Shown here one piece after another: positions 8,158 through 15,472 of a stretch of 64,000 nt of DNA. The number at the start of each line of letters is the position of its first letter. The first letter of the stretch is position 1. This stretch comes from Glycomyces artemisiae (lineage in GTDB: Bacteria > Actinomycetota > Actinomycetes > Mycobacteriales > Micromonosporaceae). The stretch lies in NCBI RefSeq assembly GCF_003002955.1, contig NZ_PVTJ01000003.1:124001-188000 (forward strand), in the 5' to 3' direction. A program made the position numbers and the translations under genes. Under the pieces are notes generated by a model. It worked only from the letters and a program-made list of their open reading frames with translations. It searched no databases and was not told where the DNA came from.

Positions 8158-9734
8158 CGGGCCGCCTCCTGCTTGCGGGCCCACGCGTCGAGGGAGAGCG
8201 CGCGCCCGCAGAGCGCGACGGCCGCAATGGCCCCGGCCATCGCCGCCGTCCACAGTGCCCATCCAGGTCCTGCGAAGCGCAGGGCGATCAGCGCGGGCGC
8301 GGCGATGAGGAACAGCACGCGGTAGACGCGGGCGGCGCCGCTGAGCGGGACGCGGCCGCCGTAGACCCGGCCCCAGGTGGTGGTGTCGTACCCGACGATG
8401 TGGGCACTCAAGGGCACCAGGGGGATCCACAGGAACGTCAGGTACAGGGTGGTGACGTGGGTGCGCACCCCCGGGGTGGTGCTGCGGTGGTCGCGGGCGC
8501 CGTACTGCTTGGCGCCGAAGAAGAACAGGCAGCCGCCGAGGTTCGCCTCCCTGATCTCGCCGCAGAGCCTGCGCGGGTCGGCGAGGATCTCCGCGAGGGC
8601 GGCCTTGCGGACGGGGTCCTTCGTGATGCGGTGCCAGGCGCGCAGGCGGGCGGCCGCGGCGTCGATCTTGTTCAGTTTCAGCAGCGGTTCGACCGTGCCG
8701 AGGATCGGCTCGGTCTTGACGACCGCCAGGTTGTCGTCGATGAGCGCGGCGACCGCGTCGGAGGCGGCGATCGTGCGGGCCCGCTCCAGGACCCGGGAGA
8801 CGCCGTTGTCCTTGCGGCGCTTGTTGAAGTAGCCCACGGCGCAGCGGTTGGCGGTCCCGGCGACCTCGTCGCGGCAGGCCCGGGAGAGCGGATCGGTGCG
8901 GCCGAGGAGCACCTCGATGACGCGCAGCGGCTCGGCCGTGTCGGACAGGAGCGCTTGGGCCGCTTTGAGTCCGGCGCCGTCGCCGCGCTCGACCGCGGCT
9001 TCGCAGGCGGCCTTGACGCGGGCCTCGGCGGGGGCGACGGCGGCGCGGCGGGCGCGCTTGACGGGGCCCTCGCGGAAACCAGCCTCGTCGAGGTGCGCGA
9101 CGTGCCGGGCGGCGGCCTCGGTGTCGCCGTCGGCGGCCGCGGCGGCAGCCAGCGCGAAGCTGACGGCGGCGATGAGCTCGGGGAGGCGGGTCTTGAGGGT
9201 GTTCACGACGTCGACGTCCAGGCGGGGGTCGTCGATGGCGCGCACGCGCTGGCGGGCCCAGCGCCAGGTGTCGCGGTCGGCGAAGACGCGGTCCCAGGAG
9301 GCGAGGGCGGCGGCCCACATGGCGGGGGCGTCCTCGCCCGCGGCGGCGGCTTCGATGGCGGCGCAGTGGGTGCGGACGGCGGCGTTGTGGTGGTGGTCGG
9401 GGCCCAGATCGGGCCGCAGCCAGAGCAGTTCGTGGACGAGGCGGGCGAGGGGGTCGCGCAGGCCCTCGAAGGCGTGGTGGACCTCGTCGGGGTCGGTGGA
9501 CGGCGGCAGCGGCGCGTCGCGGGTCTCGGCGGGCGGCTCGTAGTAGGGGTTGGTGCGCTCCTCGCGGGCGCGGCGGACCTGGCGGGGCGTCGCGTCGGAG
9601 GGCAGGCCGGTGGTGCGGAAGACGTTGTCGCGGTAGAGGTCCCGGCCCGCGAGCGGGGCGAGCACGCGGTCGAGTTCGCGCCGGGGAGCGCCGGTGCGGG
9701 CGCGCGGGGCCTGTGCCTTGCCGGCCATGGTCAT
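8154..9734 (-). CDS. J-domain-like membrane protein lacking the HPD motif
   Basis: The protein has 526 residues. Residues about 25-65 (DLYRDNVFRTTGLPSDATPRQVRRAREE) resemble helix I-II of DnaJ-type domains (N-x-F-R-x-x-G-L-x-x-D-A-T), and a second block near 85-110 reads AFEGLRDPLARLVHELLW. The invariant His-Pro-Asp needed to stimulate Hsp70 ATPase is not seen. A long alpha-helical middle (about 110-400) follows, then three or four hydrophobic segments in the last 120 residues (LTFLWIPLVPL, RVLFLIAAPALIALRF, WTAAMAGAIAAVAL). The protein is therefore probably anchored with a cytosolic N terminus. The start at 9734 overlaps the kinase stop (ATGA); a second ATG lies two codons later. Position between a kinase and the GrpE/Hsp70 pair suggests an adaptor role, which is inferred. 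Confidence 0.7.
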   Translation of the reverse strand: MTMAGKAQAPRARTGAPRRELDRVLAPLAGRDLYRDNVFRTTGLPSDATPRQVRRAREERTNPYYEPPAETRDAPLPPSTDPDEVHHAFEGLRDPLARLVHELLWLRPDLGPDHHHNAAVRTHCAAIEAAAAGEDAPAMWAAALASWDRVFADRDTWRWARQRVRAIDDPRLDVDVVNTLKTRLPELIAAVSFALAAAAAADGDTEAAARHVAHLDEAGFREGPVKRARRAAVAPAEARVKAACEAAVERGDGAGLKAAQALLSDTAEPLRVIEVLLGRTDPLSRACRDEVAGTANRCAVGYFNKRRKDNGVSRVLERARTIAASDAVAALIDDNLAVVKTEPILGTVEPLLKLNKIDAAAARLRAWHRITKDPVRKAALAEILADPRRLCGEIREANLGGCLFFFGAKQYGARDHRSTTPGVRTHVTTLYLTFLWIPLVPLSAHIVGYDTTTWGRVYGGRVPLSGAARVYRVLFLIAAPALIALRFAGPGWALWTAAMAGAIAAVALCGRALSLDAWARKQEAAR

Positions 9735-10597
9735 TGCCTCGTTTCTGGGTTGCGCCAGCCGCGGAGCAGCCGTGCCAGCTCGGCCGCGTCGGCGGCGCGG
9801 CGGGCGGGGTTCGGCTCCAGGGCGTGGAGGACGGTCCGGGCGAGTTCGTCGTCGACTTCGGGGTTGCGGATCTGCGGGGACGGCGGCGGTGCGTCGCGCG
9901 GGACGCCGAAGAAGGCGACTGGGGAGCTGTCGTCGTGGAAGGGGAGCGTGTCGGTGAGCAGCAGATAGGCGATGGCGCCGACGGCCCACACGTCCCCGGC
10001 CGGGGAGTCGCCTTTGCGGTAGCGCAGGGCCTCAGGGGATTTGAAGGCGAGGGTGCCGCGGGCGCTGGCGAGGCCGGTGAACGCGTCGGTGCGCTTGGCG
10101 AGCCCGAAGTCGCTGACGCGCACGCGGGGGCGGCCGTCGTCGTCGAAGCCGACGAGGACGTTCTGCGGGGTGAGGTCGCGGTGGACGATCGGCGGGCGCT
10201 CGCCGTGGGCGACGGCGAGGCCGTCGCAGATCTGGATCAGGAGGTCCACGGCCTCCCCGATCCGGGTGAACCGGTCGCCGCGGGCGGCCCAGTACTGCTC
10301 CAGGTTCCCGGCGGGGACGTACTCCATGGTGAAGAACGCGGAGCGGCCGCCGGGGGTCTCGGCGATCCCGGCGTCGAAGACCCGCACGATGTTCGGGTGG
10401 CCGATGCGCGAGAGGAGCACGGCCTCTTCGAGCAGCTCCTCGGCGGCGGCGCGGCTGCCGACGTGCTTGAAGACCTTCATGGCCTGGCGTCCGAGGAACC
10501 GGTGGCGCACCCGGTAGACCTCGGCGAACGCGCCCCGGCCGAGGTACCGCTCGACGGTGTACTGGCCCGCGATCCGCTGGCCCTCACTGAGCATCAC
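9731..10597 (-). CDS. Cytosolic serine/threonine protein kinase
   Basis: The 288-residue protein is a bare Hanks-type kinase domain with no membrane segment. Gly loop GRGAFAEVY lies at 20-28, VAIK-equivalent Lys41, HRDLTPQN at 139-146 (catalytic Asp141), and the DFGLAK magnesium motif at 163-168. HRDLT in place of HRDLK is a notable variant: the usual Lys two after Asp is Thr. The start is GTG at 10597, or ATG one codon later, with an AAGGAGG Shine-Dalgarno about 7 nt upstream. It is the first gene of the five-gene operon and overlaps the J-like gene by 4 bp. A second kinase is divergent 196 bp away. Substrates may include the co-encoded FHA or chaperone proteins; that is inference from context. 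Confidence 0.92.
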   Translation of the reverse strand: MMLSEGQRIAGQYTVERYLGRGAFAEVYRVRHRFLGRQAMKVFKHVGSRAAAEELLEEAVLLSRIGHPNIVRVFDAGIAETPGGRSAFFTMEYVPAGNLEQYWAARGDRFTRIGEAVDLLIQICDGLAVAHGERPPIVHRDLTPQNVLVGFDDDGRPRVRVSDFGLAKRTDAFTGLASARGTLAFKSPEALRYRKGDSPAGDVWAVGAIAYLLLTDTLPFHDDSSPVAFFGVPRDAPPPSPQIRNPEVDDELARTVLHALEPNPARRAADAAELARLLRGWRNPETRQ

Positions 10598-10793
10598 GGC
10601 GCGCCCTCCTTCCCGGTCCCGGTGCGTCCCTTGCCTTCGGGTACATGTCTAACCAGAAGTGCGCGGGAGGGGTCCCGGACCTGGTGCCGCGGGCGGGCGG
10701 CGCGGTCTGCTTTCATGGAAGGCGGTTGCGGGGGGCGCCGGTTTGCACCGGTTCGCGCCCGCTCCGTGCCCTCCTCCCCCGAAGGCGGTTCCG

Positions 10794-12278
10794 ATGGACG
10801 AGACCTCCGATCCGTTCGCCCCCGTGCGCCGCAGGCTCGGCGAGCTGCTCCCGGAGTACCGGCTCGCGGCGGACCCGCCGAGCACCACGGGCCTGAGCCA
10901 GGTGTTCCGCGCCGAGGACCTGCGCCTGCACCACCGCCGGGTGGCGGTGAAGGCGATGGCCGGGTACCTGTCGATGCATCCGGGGTACCGGCAGCGGTTC
11001 CTGCGGGAGATCCAGCTGATGACCGAGCTGGAGCACCCGAACATCATGTACCTGATCCGCGCGTCGGCCGCCGAGGACGACCTGCTGTACCTGGTGATGC
11101 CGTGGGCCGAGGACGACCTGCGGCGGCGCCTGGCCCGCGAGCGCCTCGACCTGGCGGCCGCGGTGGACGTGGTGATGCAGGTGGCGCGGGCCCTGGACTA
11201 CGCGCACGACCGCGGAGTGGTGCACCGCGACGTCAAGCCCGCCAACATCCTGTTCGGCGCCGAGGGGCACGTCTACTTGAGCGACTTCGGGGTCGCGAAG
11301 GACCGCATGGGCCCGGACCTGACGGTGGCGGGCGAGAGCATCGGCACGCGCCGGTACACCGCGCCGGAGGTGTACAGCGCGGGCCCGGCGGACCCGAACG
11401 CCCCCGGGGTGCCCGCGGAGCGGCCCGCGACCGACGCGGAGCGGGCGGGCGACGTGTACTCGCTGGGCGCGGTGCTCTACCACTGCCTGAACGGGCAGCG
11501 GCCCTTCGACCACCTCGACGACAGCGCCGCGGAGCTGGCGCAGCGCGAGGGCGACCTGACGCCGGTGACGATGCTGCACCCGCAGCTCCCGGCGGCGCTG
11601 GACCCGGTGGTGGCCAAGGCGATGCACGTGGACCCGGCGCAGCGGTACCGGTCCTGCGGGGAGCTGGCGCGCGCGCTGGCGCAGACGGTGGGGGTGACCG
11701 ACGCGGGGTCGGCGCTGCCGATCCTGCGCGACATCCAGGAGCGGCTGCGCACGGAGCCCGGCGAGCGGACCGAGCTGGTCCGGTCGGTGCCCGCGGCCCG
11801 GCCGCACTGGCTGCACCTGCTCGTGCCGGTGCTGTCGCTGCTGCTGGCGGCGGGGGTCCTGGCGTGGTCGGCGTTCGGCCCGGAGGACGACGGCGGAGGC
11901 AGCGGCGTCGCCGCGGAGGAGACCTCGGGCGAGGAGGTCGAGGAGGGCGCGGAGCCGACGGCCCCGCCGCCGGTGACCGGCGACGAGCAGGTCGAGCGGC
12001 GGCCGCTGGTGGGCGAGTGCACGACCGACGACGACGAGACGTGGGTGGTCGTCGCCTGCGACTCGCCGGACGCGGCCGAGTACTACTACCGGATCGTGGT
12101 GAACCCGGAGGACCCGAACCCGTCGCAGCCCGACCACGACGACGCCTCGTGGCTGGCGTGCGGGGATTCGCGGGCCACCGACTTCGAGTACTACTGGAGC
12201 GACAGCACGCCGGACGGCGAGCAGTGGGACCCCGCGACGGACGTCATCTACTACATCATGTGCTACCAGGAGCTCTAG
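10794..12278 (+). CDS. Transmembrane serine/threonine protein kinase with cysteine-bearing extracellular domain
   Basis: The 494-residue protein has a kinase domain at about 20-300: Lys53 (RVAVKAM), HRDVKPAN at 144-151, DFGVAK at 164-169, and an activation segment closing with GTRRYTAPE. The glycine loop is degenerate (STTGLSQVF, a single Gly). One membrane helix lies at about 339-361. An acidic Gly/Glu/Pro linker follows, and a roughly 95-residue outer domain contains four Cys (GECTT, VVACDS, WLACGD, IMCYQ), suggesting two disulfides and ligand sensing. The ATG at 10794 was chosen because the family domain begins soon after and GAAGG lies upstream. It is divergent from the chaperone operon. 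Its stop overlaps the stop of the FHA gene on the other strand (CTAG, 12275-12278). Confidence 0.92.
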   Translation: MDETSDPFAPVRRRLGELLPEYRLAADPPSTTGLSQVFRAEDLRLHHRRVAVKAMAGYLSMHPGYRQRFLREIQLMTELEHPNIMYLIRASAAEDDLLYLVMPWAEDDLRRRLARERLDLAAAVDVVMQVARALDYAHDRGVVHRDVKPANILFGAEGHVYLSDFGVAKDRMGPDLTVAGESIGTRRYTAPEVYSAGPADPNAPGVPAERPATDAERAGDVYSLGAVLYHCLNGQRPFDHLDDSAAELAQREGDLTPVTMLHPQLPAALDPVVAKAMHVDPAQRYRSCGELARALAQTVGVTDAGSALPILRDIQERLRTEPGERTELVRSVPAARPHWLHLLVPVLSLLLAAGVLAWSAFGPEDDGGGSGVAAEETSGEEVEEGAEPTAPPPVTGDEQVERRPLVGECTTDDDETWVVVACDSPDAAEYYYRIVVNPEDPNPSQPDHDDASWLACGDSRATDFEYYWSDSTPDGEQWDPATDVIYYIMCYQEL

Positions 12279-13108
12279 CCGTCGAGCGCGGCGAGGTCCC
12301 CCGGATCGAGGGTGGCGCTCTGGAGAAGCGCGCGGATCAGGTTGTCGTTCAGGGCGTTCCCGAGCGGCTCGCCGAGGACCTCGTCGCGCAGGAGCCCGGC
12401 GACGCGGGGCCGGTACTCGGGGCTGGAGAGGCGCTCGCGCACCGCGGCGACGACGCGGGCGGCGGTGCCCTCGCTCCAGCTGCGGTCGTGCGCGAAGGCG
12501 GTGCGGCGCATGTCGTCGGCGACCTGGCGCCACGAGACCGGCTGGGGCCGCGGCAGTCCGCGCAGGTACCGCTGGGCGAGGGAGGTCAGGACGAGCCGCT
12601 CGACCGGGCTCAGCTCGTGCCGTCCGGGGACGGCGGTCTCGTCGTCGGCGGCGCCGTCGTCGGGGGTGCGCTTGCCGCCGATGAGGCGGATCTCCAGGCA
12701 GTGCACGGCTTCCGAGATGTCGCCGATGTAGACGGGCGTGTAGGAGTGCTCGATGAGCCGCTCCTGGCCCGCGAGGAGCATGGTGTCGCCGGGCAGGAGC
12801 ATCGGCAGGCGGCCCTCGTTGCGCATCGTCCACTCCGCGCCGTGGCAGATGAGGCGGCCGTGGATGCGGGAGATGCGCTTGTCCTTGACGCCCATGGGGA
12901 TGTTGACGTTGGCCTCGTCGCGTCCGAAGAGGAGCTCGAAGGGGCGCGGCGGCACGACCCAGCCGACGTCCTCGCCCAGGGCGTACACGGTGCCGAGCGG
13001 GGCGGGCGGCAGCGGCTCGGTGGCGTCGTCGGGCGCCTCGGGGACGCCCGCGGCGAGGCTGCGGACCCACGGCGGCAGGATCTGCGGCGGGAAGACTGGT
13101 GTGCTCAT
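12275..13108 (-). CDS. FHA-domain protein
   Basis: The 277-residue protein carries a forkhead-associated phosphothreonine-binding domain at about 50-140. The core FGRDEANVNI, then ISRIHGRL (Ser and His of the phospho-pocket), and a later NEG...LLPGD (Asn and Gly landmarks) are visible. The C-terminal half, about 165-277, is helical, with SPVERLVLTSLAQRYL and a WRQVADDM segment that looks like a winged-helix-like element; it may bind DNA or protein. No membrane segment is present. It is convergent with the transmembrane kinase, sharing the CTAG stop, and lies beside the Hsp70/kinase operon. It is therefore the obvious reader of kinase-phosphorylated threonines in this module, although no direct link is shown by the sequence. 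Confidence 0.85.
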   Translation of the reverse strand: MSTPVFPPQILPPWVRSLAAGVPEAPDDATEPLPPAPLGTVYALGEDVGWVVPPRPFELLFGRDEANVNIPMGVKDKRISRIHGRLICHGAEWTMRNEGRLPMLLPGDTMLLAGQERLIEHSYTPVYIGDISEAVHCLEIRLIGGKRTPDDGAADDETAVPGRHELSPVERLVLTSLAQRYLRGLPRPQPVSWRQVADDMRRTAFAHDRSWSEGTAARVVAAVRERLSSPEYRPRVAGLLRDEVLGEPLGNALNDNLIRALLQSATLDPGDLAALDG

Positions 13109-13206
13109 CTCGGGCGTTCCTCTCAGGCGGTACTGGATCCGATTATGGGCGGGCCGCGGCGGGACCCCTCTCGCCCGATCCCGGGCAGGCTTGCGCGAGC
13201 GCGTAT

Positions 13207-13227
13207 ACGTATATTATGTTTATACGT
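13207..13227. promoter_or_regulatory. Operator-like inverted repeat before the P450 gene
   Basis: ACGTATA-N7-TATACGT is a perfect 7-bp inverted repeat inside an AT-rich island, 33 nt before the P450 start. AT content is far above the surroundings. Its size fits a homodimeric TetR/LacI/MarR-type repressor, and no cognate regulator is adjacent. Confidence 0.55.
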
Positions 13228-13260
13228 GGAAACGCACCGACGCACGGTCAGGAGACCCCG

Positions 13261-14475
13261 ATGAACGACACCGTCCCCTACGGCATCCCGCTCGACCGCG
13301 AGACCCGCTACGACCCGCCCGCCGCGCTCATGGCCCTCCACCGCGAGGCCCCGCTGCGGCGCCTGCGCTACCACCCCGACGGCACGCTCGGGTGGATCGT
13401 CACCGACCACCGCCTGGGCCGCAAGGTCCTCGCCGACACCCGGTTCCGGTCGCGGCTGCGCGCCCCGCTCAAGGTCCCCGTCCCCATGCCCCAGGTCGAG
13501 GCGATGGGCGACTACGAAGGCGACCTGCCCGCCACGCCCGGGATGTTCATCGAGATGGACGGCGCGGACCACACCCGCCTGCGCCGCAAGCTCACCGGCG
13601 TGTTCACCGTCCGCCGCATGCGGCTGCTGGAGCCGCGCGTCGCCGAGATCGTGGAGGAGCGGCTCGACGCGCTGGAGGCCGCGGGCGGCGGCGCGGACCT
13701 CGTCGCCGAGTTCGCGCTCCCCGTCCCGGCCCTGGTGATCTCCGAACTCCTCGGCGTGCCGCGATCCGACCAGGGCCGCTTCACTGCCGACGCCGCCACG
13801 ATCATGACCATGACCGTCTCCGCCGAGGAGAAGGCCGCCGCGAGCGAGCGCGTCATGGGCTTCATCGCCGGGCTCGTCGCCGCCAAGCGGGCCGACCCGC
13901 AGGACGACCTCCTCTCCGACCTCGCCGCCGACCGGGACCTGACCGAGGAGGAGGTCATCGGCATGGCGCTGCTCCTGCTCGTCGCCGGGCACGAGACCAC
14001 CGCGAAGATGATCGGGCTCGGCACCATGGCGCTCCTGGAGAACCGCGACCAGTGGGACCTCCTGCGTGCGCGGCCCGAGCTCATGGCGAACGCCGTCGAG
14101 GAGCTGCTGCGGTACGTCGGCGTGATCCACACCGGCATCATCCGCCAGGCCGGGGAGGACTTCGAGTTCGAAGGCGAGCAGATCAAGGCGGGCGAGTTCA
14201 TGACCGTCTCGGTCCAGACCGCCAACCGCGACCCCGAGCAGTTCACCGAGCCCGACGTCTTCGACGTCGCCGGGGACGCCAAGGGCCACATGACGTTCGG
14301 CCACGGCGTCCACCAGTGCCTCGGCCAGCAGCTCGCGCGCGTCGAGATGCGCATCGCCTTCGAGCGGCTGATCCGGCGCCTCCCGAGCCTGCACCTGGCC
14401 GTCCCCGCCGCCCAGGTCCCCCTGCGCACCGACCAGAACTTCTACGGCGTCGGCGAACTGCCCGTCACCTGGTGA
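13261..14475 (+). CDS. Cytochrome P450
   Basis: This is a bacterial class I P450 of 404 residues. The I-helix oxygen-binding motif AGHETT is at 242-247, the K-helix ExxR (EELLR, Glu281 and Arg284) is present, and the heme-binding loop FGHGVHQCLGQ carries the ligand Cys353. There is no membrane anchor, so it is soluble and needs separate ferredoxin/reductase partners, neither of which is nearby. The ATG at 13261 follows an AGGAG Shine-Dalgarno by about 5 nt; the frame is open upstream but runs through the operator. A perfect 7-bp inverted repeat sits just upstream, pointing to repression by a regulator encoded elsewhere. The substrate cannot be inferred; it may be secondary-metabolite tailoring or xenobiotic oxidation. 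Confidence 0.93.
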   Translation: MNDTVPYGIPLDRETRYDPPAALMALHREAPLRRLRYHPDGTLGWIVTDHRLGRKVLADTRFRSRLRAPLKVPVPMPQVEAMGDYEGDLPATPGMFIEMDGADHTRLRRKLTGVFTVRRMRLLEPRVAEIVEERLDALEAAGGGADLVAEFALPVPALVISELLGVPRSDQGRFTADAATIMTMTVSAEEKAAASERVMGFIAGLVAAKRADPQDDLLSDLAADRDLTEEEVIGMALLLLVAGHETTAKMIGLGTMALLENRDQWDLLRARPELMANAVEELLRYVGVIHTGIIRQAGEDFEFEGEQIKAGEFMTVSVQTANRDPEQFTEPDVFDVAGDAKGHMTFGHGVHQCLGQQLARVEMRIAFERLIRRLPSLHLAVPAAQVPLRTDQNFYGVGELPVTW

Positions 14476-14488
14476 CGCGGAAAACCGA

Positions 14489-14517
14489 TTGGCGCGACCG
14501 GCTCCGCGCCCTACCGT
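14489..14517 (+). promoter_or_regulatory. Promoter for a leaderless phosphotransferase-like transcript
   Basis: TTGGCG (14489-14494), a 17-nt spacer and TACCGT (14512-14517) form a good SigA-type promoter. The GTG start at 14525 lies 7 nt after the -10 box, where transcription would begin, so the mRNA is predicted to be leaderless. Confidence 0.6.
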
Positions 14518-14524
14518 GGAGCCG

Positions 14525-15472
14525 GTGAAGACCGCACTCTCCGGCGAGGAGGCCGCGCAGGCGATGCGCGACCTCCTCGGCCCGATCGGCCACTGGACCC
14601 CGCTGACCGAAGGCGAGGTCTCCCAAGCCTTCGGCTTCCGCGCGGGAGGCCGCGACCTCGTCCTGCGGGTCGCGCCGCGCCGCGACGGGTTCGACCGCGA
14701 CGCCTGGATCGCGGGCCGCCTGCGCGGCACGCCGGTGCCCGTCCCCGAAGTCCTGCACGTCGGCCCGGTCGGCGCGGGCGCGTACGCGTGCGTCTCCGCC
14801 CGTGTCGGCGGCGTCCACCTCACCGGAGCCGATGCGGCGCACCAGCACCGCATGGCCCCGGTCGTGCGGGCGCTCATCGAGGACATCGCGGCCGTCGACC
14901 TCGCCGGCACCGAGGGGTACGGCTCCATCGACCCGGCCACCGGGAACGGGGCCGCCCCCACCTGGGCGGCGCAGCTCCGCGCCCTGCTCCCCGCCGACTG
15001 GAACGCCCTCGGCTCCTTCGACGACATCGCGATGACCGAAGAGCTCACCGCGACCGCCCTCGGCATCGCCGACGGGCTCCCGGAGGTCCGCAGGCTCGTC
15101 CACGGCGACCTCGGCCCGGACAACTTCACCGTCGAAGGCGACCGCATCGCGGGCGTCTTCGACTGGGAGGCCGCCATGTACGGCGATCCGATGTGGGAGC
15201 TCGCCCGGTACGTGCTGTGGGCCCCGGTCATGCCGAGCACCCGCGTCCAGGCCGACCACGACCTCGACCTCCTCGCGGGCGAGGCGGTCGAGGACCGGCT
15301 GCGGTGCCTCGTGATCGTCAACGGCCTCTGGGCCCTCGACTTCTACCGGCGCACCTCCCAGGCAGGCCCGATGGAGTTCATGCTCAACCGGCTCAACGGG
15401 TTCCGCGGCGAGCCGCTCCCGGTCGGCACCGGCCGCGAGGACTACTGGATGAGGATCGGACGGCGCCGGTGA
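14525..15472 (+). CDS. Aminoglycoside-phosphotransferase-like (APH-fold) kinase
   Basis: The protein has about 315 residues in the APH/choline-kinase fold. The catalytic loop LVHGDLGPDNF (near 192-202; Asp and Asn) and the metal-binding FDWEAAMYGDP (near 212-222) are clear. N-lobe features include DLVLRVAPRR (nucleotide Lys replaced in position by Arg/Ala context). It is closest in feel to hygromycin-B-4-O-kinase-like proteins, but the substrate is not determinable and many such proteins are not resistance enzymes. GTG at 14525 was chosen because a promoter places the transcript start there; TTG 14489 and GTG 14516 lie within the promoter. Its stop overlaps the next start (GTGA), so it is coupled to a nucleotidyltransferase-like gene. 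Confidence 0.8.
   Translation: MKTALSGEEAAQAMRDLLGPIGHWTPLTEGEVSQAFGFRAGGRDLVLRVAPRRDGFDRDAWIAGRLRGTPVPVPEVLHVGPVGAGAYACVSARVGGVHLTGADAAHQHRMAPVVRALIEDIAAVDLAGTEGYGSIDPATGNGAAPTWAAQLRALLPADWNALGSFDDIAMTEELTATALGIADGLPEVRRLVHGDLGPDNFTVEGDRIAGVFDWEAAMYGDPMWELARYVLWAPVMPSTRVQADHDLDLLAGEAVEDRLRCLVIVNGLWALDFYRRTSQAGPMEFMLNRLNGFRGEPLPVGTGREDYWMRIGRRR

Noticed and set aside
4297-13108. The chaperone-kinase block as a type VI secretion or phage-defence cassette
   Set aside because: No sheath, VgrG, nuclease, TIR or other effector gene is present, and only chaperone and signalling domains are seen.
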